Assembly: GCA_913020295.1 (NCBI GenBank)
Contig: CAJWAA010000005.1
Span: 1-64,000, forward strand
Length of the DNA: 64,000 nt
Source of the DNA: an uncultured Flavobacteriaceae bacterium
Lineage (GTDB): Bacteria > Bacteroidota > Bacteroidia > Flavobacteriales > Flavobacteriaceae
Direction of reading: 5' to 3'
This document shows positions 27,801 through 36,071 of the stretch, piece after piece. A program made the translations under genes and the position numbers. Under the pieces are notes generated by a model. The model saw nothing but the letters and a program-made list of their open reading frames with translations. It was not told the DNA's origin and made no database searches. Every line of letters starts with the position of its first letter. Within the stretch, counting starts at the first letter, position 1.

Positions 27801-29329
27801 AGTAATTGTGGTTTGTCAGATAAAACTGCTAGTGGTGTATCGGTGCCCATTGAGCCAATTGCTTCTTTTCCACTAATTAACATAGGGGATATTATTGTAG
27901 ATACGTCTTCTTGAGTGTAGCCAAAAATTCTCATTCTGGTTTCAAAACTTTCCTTTTCTGCAAGTTCAATTTTTTTATTGTATGGTATATTTTTTAATAA
28001 GATTAAATTATCATTAATCCATTTCTCGTATGGTTTTTTTGAGGTAATTATTTTTTTAATTTCATCATCTTGTACAATTCTTCCCTCGTCCATATTAACA
28101 AGGAACATCTTTCCTGGCTCTAGTCTTCCATGCATTTCAACATTTGCGGGATCAATTTCCAAAACTCCTGTTTCTGAGGACATCACTACATACCCGTCTT
28201 TAGTAACTGTATATCTTGATGGTCTTAGACCATTTCTATCAAGTAAGGCACCAATAAATTTCCCATCAGTAAATGGGATTGAAGCAGGGCCATCCCATGG
28301 CTCGATTAAACATGAATTGAATTTATAGAAAGCTTTTTTTGTATCATCCATGTATGTGTGTTTTTCCCATGCTTCAGGAACTAACATCATCATAACCTCA
28401 GGAAGTGATCTACCGGTAGAGAGCAGAAGTTCAACTGCCATATCCATTGAACAAGAATCAGATTTTCCTGGTAGAATTATGGGTAGCATTTTTTTAATAT
28501 CATCACCAAAGAATTCACTCTCAAGAAGTTCTTCTCTTGTTTCCATTCTGCTAAAATTTCCCCGGTAAGTATTTATTTCACCGTTGTGGCACATGTAGCG
28601 AAATGGTTGAGCTAGATCCCATGTTGGAAAGGTATTTGTAGAAAATCTTTGATGAACTAAAGCTAGTTTTGTTACTACTTTAGGCTCAGATAAATCAGAG
28701 TAATATCCTTTAATATCTTTTGGAATAAGCAGCCCTTTATAAATTACAGTTCGATTTGATAAGCTGGGGATATAAAAAAAGGAGTTTTGAGATAAATTGG
28801 ATTCATATATTTTATGTTCTGAGATTTTTCTTGCGCAAAATAATTTATTATTAAAATTTTGCTCGGTAATTTTATTATTTCCTTTACCCACAAAAATCTG
28901 CATAATTTTTGGTTCAGTTTGGGCAGCTATTTTTCCAACAATTTCAGTTCTCACTGGAACTTTCCTCCACCCTAAAACTTTGAGACCTTGATTCTTAAAT
29001 TCAGATTCCAAAACCCCAATACAAAATGATCTTTGATTCTCTTTTTTTGGTAAAAAAACCATTCCTACAGCATACTCACCATATTCAGGTAGTTTAAAAC
29101 TGCACTGATCTTTTAAAAATTCATGTGGGATTTCGATCAAAATACCAGCACCATCTCCCGTTTTCCCATCAGCACTAACAGCACCCCTGTGCTCTAAACA
29201 ATCCAGTATATCGAGTGCTTTGTGAATGATATCATTAGTTTTCTTTCCCTGAAGACTACAAATGAATCCAGCACCACAGTTGTCGTGCTCATATTCTGGG
29301 GAGTATAATCCTTGCTTCTCTGGTAACAT
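24818..29329 (-). CDS. gltB: Glutamate synthase large subunit
   Basis: A 1503-aa enzyme making two glutamates from glutamine and 2-oxoglutarate. Cys18 in DNCGAGFICSL is the expected N-terminal nucleophile after removal of a short propeptide. The glutaminase domain (HQRFSTNTFPTWDLAQPFR) is followed by the central and FMN-binding domains (GAKPGEGGQLPGPKV, LISGYDGGTGASPL) and the 3Fe-4S cluster motif CIMMRACHLNTCP near residue 1120. The C-terminal beta-helix domain is intact (GGVAVILGNFGRNFAAGMSG). It is the first gene of gltB-gltD and has its own promoter. Confidence 0.98.
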   Translation of the reverse strand: MLPEKQGLYSPEYEHDNCGAGFICSLQGKKTNDIIHKALDILDCLEHRGAVSADGKTGDGAGILIEIPHEFLKDQCSFKLPEYGEYAVGMVFLPKKENQRSFCIGVLESEFKNQGLKVLGWRKVPVRTEIVGKIAAQTEPKIMQIFVGKGNNKITEQNFNNKLFCARKISEHKIYESNLSQNSFFYIPSLSNRTVIYKGLLIPKDIKGYYSDLSEPKVVTKLALVHQRFSTNTFPTWDLAQPFRYMCHNGEINTYRGNFSRMETREELLESEFFGDDIKKMLPIILPGKSDSCSMDMAVELLLSTGRSLPEVMMMLVPEAWEKHTYMDDTKKAFYKFNSCLIEPWDGPASIPFTDGKFIGALLDRNGLRPSRYTVTKDGYVVMSSETGVLEIDPANVEMHGRLEPGKMFLVNMDEGRIVQDDEIKKIITSKKPYEKWINDNLILLKNIPYNKKIELAEKESFETRMRIFGYTQEDVSTIISPMLISGKEAIGSMGTDTPLAVLSDKPQLLFNYFKQLFAQVTNPPLDGIREEIVTDISLTLGKEFNLFEISDKHASKLYIENPIISNEDLDKISCIDQNNLKAVKIPILYEVDMGFNGIEISLDEIVKNIDKEVSNGANIIILSDRGVSSTLAPIPVLLATSHVHNYFKRHKKRSSFGIILESAEPREPHHFALLFGYGASAVNPYMVNEIIQYQSKSNELSINANIAVENFNKAIAKGIVKIMNKIGISTLNSYRGAQIFEALGLSKKFIDEFFTNTPTRIEGIGLYEIEKDVNNRHTRAFIHESNLGLSLEIGGEYRWRRDGEAHVVNPSTISTLQQAVRNKSFDKYESFAKLINDQNHKLMTLRGLFEFSNFDPIPINQVEPWTEIVKRFKTGAMSLGSISQEAHENLAVAMNRIGGKSNSGEGGEDPKRFLPDENGDLKNSAIKQVASGRFGVSSHYLSSAKEIQIKMAQGAKPGEGGQLPGPKVNPYIASVRNSTPYVGLISPPPHHDIYSIEDLSQLIYDLKNANRKARINVKLVSEVGVGTIAAGVAKAKADVILISGYDGGTGASPLTSLKHAGLPWELGIAEAQQTLVLNGLRSRVVLECDGQLKTGRDVAIACLLGAEEFGFSTAPLIASGCIMMRACHLNTCPVGIATQDPDLRKNFNGKPEHVINYMYFVAEELRQIMSELGFRSVNEMVGQSQKLNMNKAINHFKAEGIDLSKILYKPHKNISEDLIERNTELQNHNLENVIDFKILDDAKSAIFNKKSTELNYKIKNTDRTIGAILSNEISNLHGPDGLPKDTLKLNFFGTGGQSFGCFATKGLLMKITGTTNDYFGKGLSGATIIAKVPDEASFKSNENIITGNVALYGATNGEAYVNGIAGERFCVRNSGAKAVVEGIGDHGCEYMTGGVAVILGNFGRNFAAGMSGGIAYIFSKSGFFDEKKFNLEMVELEDLNINDKDEVLSLIKNHQKYTGSKIAGQILNDWNSSIKNFIKVMPTDYKKALEILERSKKENKIS

Positions 29330-29355
29330 TTATAAGGTTTTTTTTAAAAGGATAT

Positions 29356-29386
29356 CAAAAATAAATGTTTAAATTTTAAGCCCAAA
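29356..29386 (-). promoter_or_regulatory. Promoter of gltB-gltD
   Basis: On the minus strand -33 TTTG (29383-29386), 19 nt, then -7 box TATTTTTG (29356-29363), 26 nt before the gltB ATG. Both elements and the spacing match the Bacteroidota consensus. Confidence 0.75.
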
Positions 29387-29546
29387 AGTTTGTCAATTAC
29401 AATAAAATACAATTGTCAAATTATGATTTTAAGCTTTAAATTTTGCTAAATGTCTAATCAATTGTTCGTTTTAATCATTTATTTTTAAAATTATTTTAAC
29501 TCTAAACAGAAATCAATTTGCCCAAAGAGAGATCGATAGTTATTAC

Positions 29547-30602
29547 ATGATCGGCTGTATGTCAGGTACTTCGTTGGATGGAATAGATCTTGTGTATGTA
29601 AAGTTTTCAAAAATTAGCAAATGGTCCTTTGAGATATTGGCTTCCAAAACTGTTAATTATGAAAATGAATGGAAAGATAAATTGAGAAAATCGATTTATT
29701 TGTACTCCGCCGAACTTGAAAAACTCAATTTTGAATTTACAAACTTTCTTGGAGACATAATTCGAGACTTTATTATTAATGAAAATATTAGTAAACTGGA
29801 TGCGGTAGCCTCTCACGGTCATACAGTTTTTCATCAACCCCAGAAGGGTTTGACGTTGCAAATAGGTAATCTGAGTCATTTGGCAGATCGAATTGGATGG
29901 CCAGTAGTCTGTGACTTTAGAGTCCAAGATTTAGCTTTTGGTGGGCAAGGGGCTCCGTTAGTCCCAATTGGAGACAAAATGCTTTTTTATAGTTATCAAT
30001 CTTGTGTCAATTTAGGTGGATTTTCTAATATCAGTATTTTCCATGATCAAACTGTTTTGGCTTATGATATTTGTGCTGTAAATACCGTTTTGAATCATCT
30101 AGCTCATCGACTTAATTTACCTTTTGATGAGGGAGGAAAAATAGCACGTAAAGGAAAAATGATTCCGGACCTTTTCAAAAAATTGGACAAACTTTTTTTT
30201 TATTCAAAAAACCCACCTAAATCATTGGGGATTGAGTGGGTTAGGGATAATATTTTTCAGATGTTTAATCTTTACAATGAAAGTAGTATTCAAGATTTAT
30301 TGAATACCTACACCCTTCATATTGCTCAAAAAATAGCAAATTGTTTACCCAAAAAAGGGCCTGTGATGTTTTCTGGAGGAGGAGTATATAATACTTTTTT
30401 GGTTGAAGAAATTCAAAAAAAATCCAAAGCGAAAATTGAAGTTCCTGTTGCTGAGCTAATTGATTTTAAAGAAGCATTAATCTTTGCTTTTCTAGGTTTA
30501 TTAAAGTTGCAAGGGTCAGTCAATTGTCTTGCTAGTGTTACTGGAGCAAAACAAGATCACTCAGCTGGAAAAATATTTATTCCAAAAAATCTGAATGATT
30601 AA
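29547..30602 (+). CDS. anmK: Anhydro-N-acetylmuramic acid kinase
   Basis: A 351-aa sugar kinase that recycles 1,6-anhydro-MurNAc from peptidoglycan to MurNAc-6-phosphate. The ATP-binding start is IGCMSGTSLDGIDLVYV; ASHGHTVFHQP and VVCDFRVQDLAFGGQGAPLVPIGD are family hallmarks, and FSGGGVYN closes the phosphate site. The ATG gives a slightly short N-terminus; the frame is open upstream but has no ATG, GTG or TTG, so ATG 29547 stands. It is divergent from gltB. Confidence 0.94.
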   Translation: MIGCMSGTSLDGIDLVYVKFSKISKWSFEILASKTVNYENEWKDKLRKSIYLYSAELEKLNFEFTNFLGDIIRDFIINENISKLDAVASHGHTVFHQPQKGLTLQIGNLSHLADRIGWPVVCDFRVQDLAFGGQGAPLVPIGDKMLFYSYQSCVNLGGFSNISIFHDQTVLAYDICAVNTVLNHLAHRLNLPFDEGGKIARKGKMIPDLFKKLDKLFFYSKNPPKSLGIEWVRDNIFQMFNLYNESSIQDLLNTYTLHIAQKIANCLPKKGPVMFSGGGVYNTFLVEEIQKKSKAKIEVPVAELIDFKEALIFAFLGLLKLQGSVNCLASVTGAKQDHSAGKIFIPKNLND

Positions 30603-30660
30603 GATTATTTATACATTGAAGATCCAATTTAAAATCATACCATTAACGTAAAATAGATTT

Positions 30661-31992
30661 ATGGAGATTATACTCATAACAATCTTTTCTCTAGGCTATC
30701 TTGCCATTACACTGGAGCAATCCTTAAAAATTGACAAATTAATACCTGCTTTAGCAATGATGTCCATTTTATGGGCTTTAATTGCAGTTTTTCAATTACC
30801 GGTGTTTAATGTGGATACCATACTTAAAGAACTCAAACCATCAAATGTCGAGAAAGTCTTATTGCATCATTTAGGTAAGACTTCAGAAATCATAATTTTT
30901 TTGTTAGGAGCTATGACCATAGTTGAGATAATAGACTATTTTAATGGTTTTGCTACCATCAAAAGAATAATTAAAACTAAATCCAAAAAGGGCTTACTCA
31001 TCATCTTCTCATTCTTGGCCTTTATTCTTTCGGCTATTATAGATAACTTGACCGCTACAATCATTTTGATTACCATATTGCAGAAAGTAATTAAAGAACG
31101 CAATACTAGAATTTGGTTTGCAGGCATGATCGTGATCGCGGCCAATGCTGGCGGAGCATGGTCTCCAATAGGAGACGTGACTACCACCATGTTGTGGATC
31201 GGCAATAAGGTAACAACCTTAAAACTTATAATTTATTTGCTAATTCCTTCATTGGTTTGTATGGCGGTACCTTTGTTATTAGCGACTACTTTACCTGCCT
31301 TCAAAGGAAATATTCCCGATGAATTGGCAAATGAAAATGGTGATACCCATAAATACGGAGCCTCAATGCTTTATATTGGACTTTCTGCTATTATTCTTGT
31401 TCCTGTATTCAAAACTTTGACCCATTTGCCTCCCTATATAGGTATGATGCTTTCTCTCGCTGTCGTTGCCACTTTTGCGGAATACTTTAGTAGTGCTAAA
31501 TTTGGATTTACTTCAGTAGATATTGAACATGAAGAATACTCAAGTCATAGTCCTGTTCACAGTTCTTTATCTAAGATAGAATTACCCAGTATATTATTCT
31601 TTTTGGGGATTTTGTTGGCAGTAGCTGCTCTGGAATCTTTGGGAATACTGTTTGAGTTTGCAGACTCTCTGAATTTAGCGATTCCTAATTCTGACATGCT
31701 GGTAATGTTATTGGGTGTAGGTTCCGCCATAATCGATAATGTACCTTTGGTTGCTGCCAGTATGGGAATGTTTTCTGAAGTGATTGATCATCCCCTTTGG
31801 CATTTTATAGCTTTTTCTGCTGGAACGGGAGGGAGTATGCTAATCATTGGTTCGGCGGCAGGAGTCGTTGCCATGGGTTTGGAGAAAATTGAATTTTTCT
31901 GGTATTTAAAAAAAATTTCTTGGTTGGCCTTGGCTGGTTTTATTGCTGGTTCGCTGACTTTTATTCTAATGCGTGATTTTATTTTATGGTGA
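30661..31992 (+). CDS. nhaD: Sodium/proton antiporter NhaD
   Basis: A 443-aa inner-membrane protein with about 12 predicted helices. Conserved family segments include IIDNLTATIILITIL, NAGGAWSPIGDVTTTMLWIG and SAIIDNVPLVAASMG, where the buried Asp and polar residues form the ion path. Family members export Na+ or Li+ in exchange for protons, typical of marine bacteria. It follows anmK by 58 nt and may be cotranscribed with it; exbB starts 51 nt downstream. Confidence 0.93.
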   Translation: MEIILITIFSLGYLAITLEQSLKIDKLIPALAMMSILWALIAVFQLPVFNVDTILKELKPSNVEKVLLHHLGKTSEIIIFLLGAMTIVEIIDYFNGFATIKRIIKTKSKKGLLIIFSFLAFILSAIIDNLTATIILITILQKVIKERNTRIWFAGMIVIAANAGGAWSPIGDVTTTMLWIGNKVTTLKLIIYLLIPSLVCMAVPLLLATTLPAFKGNIPDELANENGDTHKYGASMLYIGLSAIILVPVFKTLTHLPPYIGMMLSLAVVATFAEYFSSAKFGFTSVDIEHEEYSSHSPVHSSLSKIELPSILFFLGILLAVAALESLGILFEFADSLNLAIPNSDMLVMLLGVGSAIIDNVPLVAASMGMFSEVIDHPLWHFIAFSAGTGGSMLIIGSAAGVVAMGLEKIEFFWYLKKISWLALAGFIAGSLTFILMRDFILW

Positions 31993-32043
31993 ATTAAAAT
32001 TTTTTTCTCACACCATCGTTCTAATAATAAACCCAAAGATGTA

Positions 32044-32712
32044 ATGATTTTATTGCAAGATTCACCTCTACAGACTGAAAAGACTTTATCACTCATTGAG
32101 TTAGTTAAAGATGGAGGAATGGGAAGTCAACTGATCATTGGATTGCTTTTTCTTCTGTTGATCATTGTCATTTACATCTACTTTGAGAGATTATTTGCTA
32201 TCAAGTCTGCCTCTAAGATTAGCCCAAACTTTATGGAGCAAATCAAAACATATGTTTTGAACCATAAAATTGATGGTGCACAAGCCCTTTGTTTGAGTGA
32301 AAATAAACCTGTAGCCAGACTGGTAGCAAAAGGTTTATCAAGGATCGGTAGACCCTTGGATGATATCAGCACCACTATTGAAAATGCCGGTCGGCTAGAA
32401 ATATATAAACTAGAAAGAAACGTTAGTGTTTTGGCCACAATTGCTGGAGCTGCCCCCATGATCGGATTTTTGGGTACCGTTATTGGAATGATCTTATCTA
32501 TTTTCGAAATTTCAAATGCAGGAGGAAACATTGATATGCAGCTTTTATCCAGTGGATTGTATACTGCGATGACCACAACTGTCGCGGGTCTTATAGTTGG
32601 TATTGTTGGCTATATTACTTACAATCACTTGGTAGTGAAAACTAATAAAGTTGTTTATCAAATGGAGGCTACATCATTAGAGTTTTTTGATTTATTGAAC
32701 GAACCAGCATAG
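32044..32712 (+). CDS. exbB: MotA/TolQ/ExbB proton channel family protein
   Basis: A 222-aa inner-membrane protein with three helices (residues about 32-55, 125-150 and 170-195). The family motif IAGAAPMIGFLGTVIGMI is present in the second helix, then YTAMTTTVAGLIVGIVGYI. With ExbD it forms the proton-driven motor that energises TonB. It is followed directly by exbD (1-nt gap), a TonB-like gene and folC, a usual flavobacterial arrangement. Confidence 0.93.
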   Translation: MILLQDSPLQTEKTLSLIELVKDGGMGSQLIIGLLFLLLIIVIYIYFERLFAIKSASKISPNFMEQIKTYVLNHKIDGAQALCLSENKPVARLVAKGLSRIGRPLDDISTTIENAGRLEIYKLERNVSVLATIAGAAPMIGFLGTVIGMILSIFEISNAGGNIDMQLLSSGLYTAMTTTVAGLIVGIVGYITYNHLVVKTNKVVYQMEATSLEFFDLLNEPA

Positions 32713-32713
32713 G

Positions 32714-33109
32714 ATGAATCTTAAAGGAAGAAATAAAATCACTCCCGAATTTAATATGTCCTCCATGACGGATATTGTTTTTCTGTTGTTGATCTTTTTT
32801 ATGATTGCCTCAACATTAGCAAAAAATTTGGAAACCATTGATGTAAAACTACCACAGGCTAAAGGAAAAACAGAAAACCGAAATACAGTTTCCTTAACCA
32901 TTAATAACCAATCTCAATTTTATTTGGATTCCAAACAAATCTCTAAAGGTCGAATAGAACAAGAATTGATTTCCAAATTGAAAGGTTCCAGCGTACCTGC
33001 TATTGTTCTCAGGGCTGAGGAAAAAGTTCCTATAGATCAGGTAGTTTATGTAATGAATATTGCCAATCAAAATAGTATAAAGGTTGTTTTAGCTGTTAAT
33101 GCTCCGTGA
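32714..33109 (+). CDS. exbD: Biopolymer transporter ExbD/TolR
   Basis: A 131-aa protein with an N-terminal cytoplasmic tail, one membrane helix (FLLLIFFMIAST) preceded by the conserved Asp in MTDIVFLLL that conducts protons, and a periplasmic ExbD domain. Its TGA stop overlaps the GTG start of the TonB-like gene, showing coupling. Confidence 0.94.
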   Translation: MNLKGRNKITPEFNMSSMTDIVFLLLIFFMIASTLAKNLETIDVKLPQAKGKTENRNTVSLTINNQSQFYLDSKQISKGRIEQELISKLKGSSVPAIVLRAEEKVPIDQVVYVMNIANQNSIKVVLAVNAP

Positions 33110-33927
33110 AATATCTCAAAACACCACATGAAAAAAAATCGGCAGTCATTACGACGCTGATCACCGCATTATTAATTCTTTTATTTTATTTACTGGGTTT
33201 GAAGTATTATGATCCTCCAATCAGTTTTGGGATGGAAGTGAATTTTGGTAATGCCTCTAAGGGTATGGGCAAGACTCAACCCCAAAAACCGGTTATGGCC
33301 AAAATAACTCCTCAACCTAGCCCTAAAAAAGTAAATTCTAAAGGAGCACCTAAGAGGGTATCACAATCCAAAATAGCTACTCAGGAGAACAGCGATGTGG
33401 GTGCTCTTCCAAAAAAAGAAAAAAAACAAACCCCACTTGTAAATGAAGTTCCCAAAAAAGTGAAACCTACCAAACAAAAGGTTGATCAACAGACCAAAAA
33501 CATCTTGTCGAAATTGGTCAATCAAAAAAAGACACTGGAAAAAGCTACTAAAGAGGGAGAGGGCAATGACAAAGTAGCGGGAGACAAGGGTAAATTATCG
33601 GGTAATCCATATGCCAACAGTTATTTCAATTTGGCAGGACCTGGTGGAATGGGCAAGGGATTTGGATTGAACGGCCGCCGTTTAGAGTCACGGGGAAAAG
33701 TTACCCAATTATGCAACCAAGAGGGCGTTGTAGTGGTCAGAATAACCGTAGACCGCAAAGGTAATGTTGTTCAAGCCGATCCGGGGGTCAAAGGAACCAC
33801 CAATACGCATCCCTGTCTGCTTCAACCAGCTAAAGAAACTGCTCTTCTTCATAAATGGTTTCCTGATACTAAAGCTCCTGCCAATCAAATCGGTTTTGTT
33901 GTGATACAGTTTAAATTGGGGGAATAA
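33106..33927 (+). CDS. TonB-like energy transducer protein
   Basis: A 273-aa protein with one N-terminal membrane helix (about residues 12-30), a long Lys/Pro/Gln-rich periplasmic spacer, and a C-terminal domain of TonB type (GVVVVRITVDRKGNVVQADP and FVVIQFKLGE). Two Cys in the C-terminal domain (LCNQEG and HPCLL) could form a disulfide. The start is GTG at 33106 within GTGA overlapping exbD. It probably links the ExbBD motor to outer-membrane receptors. Confidence 0.88.
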   Translation: MKYLKTPHEKKSAVITTLITALLILLFYLLGLKYYDPPISFGMEVNFGNASKGMGKTQPQKPVMAKITPQPSPKKVNSKGAPKRVSQSKIATQENSDVGALPKKEKKQTPLVNEVPKKVKPTKQKVDQQTKNILSKLVNQKKTLEKATKEGEGNDKVAGDKGKLSGNPYANSYFNLAGPGGMGKGFGLNGRRLESRGKVTQLCNQEGVVVVRITVDRKGNVVQADPGVKGTTNTHPCLLQPAKETALLHKWFPDTKAPANQIGFVVIQFKLGE

Positions 33928-35142
33928 TTGGAAAATTACGATTCTATTTTAACTTGGATGTTGTCCCATCTCCCCATGTATCAAAAAAAAGGACTTCAAG
34001 CATATCGACGTGATTTATCCCGCATGCGAGATTTCTGTAGCTATCTCAATCATCCTCAAAACCAGATCAAAACCATCCATGTTGCGGGAACTAATGGAAA
34101 AGGTTCTACTGCTCATTTAATGGCCTCTGTTATTCAACAACACGGCTTTCAAGTTGGTCTGTATACCTCTCCTCATTTGAAAGACTTTAGAGAGAGAATC
34201 AAAATCAATGGGGCGCTCATCGAGAAAGAATTTGTAGTAGAATTTATTCAAAACCACCGGAGCTATATAGATTCCAATTCCCTGTCTTTTTTTGAGATGA
34301 CAGTGGGCTTAGCTTTTTCATATTTTTTTAAAAAGAAAGTCGATATCGCGATTGTTGAGGTAGGTATGGGAGGAAGGCTAGACGGAACCAACCTGATCGA
34401 ACCCGAGTTATGTGTGATAACCAATATTGGCTTGGATCACGTGCAATTTTTGGGAGATAGCTTGGAGGAGATTGCTAGAGAAAAAGCTGGGATCATCAAA
34501 TCCCATACACCTGTAATTATTGGTTTAACTCAAGTAGAAACTCAAGCTGTGTTCAGGGAAAAAGCTCGCCAGTTGGACGCTGAAATCATCTTTGCAGATC
34601 AAGTGGATGTTAAGGAGCAAAGCTCCGATCTAAAGGGAAATTATCAACAACAAAACATTCATACTGCAGTGGTTGGACTCAGTCGATTAAAAGGGCTTAA
34701 ACTTCAACAGGAAAAATTAAAGGAGGGGTTGATGAATGTAGTGGCAAATACCGGATTACAGGGTAGATGGCAAGTTTTGAATCATTTGCCGATGACAGTA
34801 GCAGATGTGGCTCACAACAGAGAGGGATTAGAATTTACCATTGATCAGATAGAATCACATACATATGTTAAGCTTCATTTAGTTTTGGGTTTTGTTAAGG
34901 ACAAAGCTGTGGATAAAATACTCCGGCTTTTTCCAAAAAGTGGTCGATTTTACTTATGTTCTCCTCAAATCCCTAGAGCAATGTCAATTCTGAATATAGA
35001 TAGGATTGCAAGGGATTTGAAGCTCAATTATGAAATTTACACTTCTGTTGATGCCGCTTACTCAGCAGCCAAGAATCAAGCTCAGGCTGATGATTTCATC
35101 TATGTAGGGGGGAGTACTTTTGTGGTGGCTGAGATTCTCTAA
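33928..35142 (+). CDS. folC: Bifunctional folylpolyglutamate/dihydrofolate synthase
   Basis: A 404-aa ATP-dependent ligase adding glutamate to folates. The P-loop is VAGTNGKGST, followed by GLYTSPHLKDFRERI and the magnesium-binding VGMGGRLDGTN; ITNIGLDHVQFLGDS is the family signature. The start is TTG immediately after the TonB-like stop. folA and thyA, other folate genes, are at 57-59 kb. Confidence 0.95.
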   Translation: MENYDSILTWMLSHLPMYQKKGLQAYRRDLSRMRDFCSYLNHPQNQIKTIHVAGTNGKGSTAHLMASVIQQHGFQVGLYTSPHLKDFRERIKINGALIEKEFVVEFIQNHRSYIDSNSLSFFEMTVGLAFSYFFKKKVDIAIVEVGMGGRLDGTNLIEPELCVITNIGLDHVQFLGDSLEEIAREKAGIIKSHTPVIIGLTQVETQAVFREKARQLDAEIIFADQVDVKEQSSDLKGNYQQQNIHTAVVGLSRLKGLKLQQEKLKEGLMNVVANTGLQGRWQVLNHLPMTVADVAHNREGLEFTIDQIESHTYVKLHLVLGFVKDKAVDKILRLFPKSGRFYLCSPQIPRAMSILNIDRIARDLKLNYEIYTSVDAAYSAAKNQAQADDFIYVGGSTFVVAEIL

Positions 35143-35202
35143 AATTCTTTGCATCCAGTTTATAAAGTTTATAAATTTAGTAAATATATTTAAATAAACT
35201 AA

Positions 35203-35778
35203 ATGAACGTATATGAAGACTTAGAGGCTTCAAACCCAGGAAATGGGAGTGCCAAGGAGTATGAATTTATTGGAGAATTAATAAAACAATATTCACCTGG
35301 AAATATTTTGGTTTTTAGCGTTGGAAAAGATAGCAGCCTATGGTATTCCCTAAATGAGGGGGGAAACACCCTTTTTTTAGAGGATGTCAGAAGGTGGATA
35401 AGATTTAGTAAGAAGATGAGTCCTGAAATCAATGTTTTGAAAGTAGGCTATCAGACTCGAAGAAAAAATTGGAAAAAACTTTTAGGCCAAGAGGATCGCT
35501 TACAAATGAAATTACCAGACTATGTTAAAAATACTGTTTGGGATGTAATTTTTGTCGATGGCCCAAGAGGATACAATGACAAAGTTCCTGGGAGAATGCA
35601 GAGTATTTTCTCTGCTTCACAACTGAAAACTCGACATATTTTGGTGCACGACTGTGATCGTGAGGTAGAAAAAACCTATTTCGAGCAATACATTGGCCAA
35701 CCCAATAATGTGATTGATAAATTATTTCACAGAGAAATGAATTTGCGACAGACTGGTTTTAAAAACAAACAATTTTAA
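35203..35778 (+). CDS. DUF579 / IRX15-GXM-like putative methyltransferase
   Basis: A 191-aa protein without signal peptide or membrane helix. By eye it matches the plant DUF579 family (PF04669; includes glucuronoxylan 4-O-methyltransferases and IRX15) over its whole length. Shared segments in order are ILVFSVGKDSSLW, LNEGGNTLFLEDVRRW, WDVIFVDGPRGY, PGRMQSIFSAS and HDCDREVEKTYFE. The plant hallmarks are GLGHDSLxW, GGxTVFLEE, DAPxGYxxxxPGRMxxI and HDVxRxVE. The fold is expected to be a Rossmann methyltransferase. The substrate is unknown and its cytoplasmic location suggests a sugar nucleotide or small sugar acid. It lies after folC and before tRNA-Val, and may be acquired. A generic methyltransferase call is the fallback. 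Confidence 0.75.
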   Translation: MNVYEDLEASNPGNGSAKEYEFIGELIKQYSPGNILVFSVGKDSSLWYSLNEGGNTLFLEDVRRWIRFSKKMSPEINVLKVGYQTRRKNWKKLLGQEDRLQMKLPDYVKNTVWDVIFVDGPRGYNDKVPGRMQSIFSASQLKTRHILVHDCDREVEKTYFEQYIGQPNNVIDKLFHREMNLRQTGFKNKQF

Positions 35779-35790
35779 CTTGTTTTTTTC

Positions 35791-35798
35791 TATATTTG
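35791..35798 (+). promoter_or_regulatory. -7 box TATATTTG for tRNA-Val
   Basis: Exact match to TAnnTTTG 12 nt upstream of the tRNA 5' end. Confidence 0.7.
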
Positions 35799-35810
35799 CC
35801 CACGCAATTC

Positions 35811-35885
35811 GGGCGCGTAGCTCAGTTGGTTCAGAGCACTTGGTTTACACCCAAGGGGTCAGGGGTTCGAATCCCTTCGCGCCCA
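35811..35885 (+). tRNA. tRNA-Val (TAC)
   Basis: A 75-nt cloverleaf with acceptor GGGCGCG/CGCGCCC, D stem GCTC/GAGC, anticodon stem CTTGG/CCAAG around TTTACAC (anticodon TAC) and T arm AGGGG-TTCGAAT-CCCTT. No CCA is encoded. Confidence 0.97.
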
Positions 35886-35900
35886 CAAGTGATATTAAGC

Positions 35901-35930
35901 CTTCCCGTAAAAAGGAAGTTTTTTCTTTTT
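35901..35930 (+). terminator. Rho-independent terminator after tRNA-Val
   Basis: CTTCC/GGAAG stem with an 8-nt loop, followed by TTTTTTCTTTTT on the plus strand, starting 15 nt after the tRNA. Confidence 0.75.
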
Positions 35931-35973
35931 AGCCTCACTCACAAACTACTCACAAAAACATCATATTTTGTGC

Positions 35974-35997
35974 AAAAAAACCTCCACTTTCGTGAGG
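35974..35997 (-). terminator. Rho-independent terminator of the 258-aa secreted protein gene
   Basis: On the minus strand CCTCAC-GAAA-GTG(G)AGG forms a stem with one bulge and is followed by seven T. It lies about 75 nt beyond the stop at 36072. Confidence 0.65.
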
Positions 35998-36071
35998 GCC
36001 AAAGTCAACATATGAAGAAAAGATTGGTGTCCACTTAGCCGTTGTGATTAATTATTAAAACATAATTATTA

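Noticed and set aside
35796-36038. A frame covering tRNA-Val and downstream sequence, and possible integrase scar
   Set aside because: The frame contains the tRNA. The downstream stretch is explained by two terminators, not by an integrase gene or att duplication.
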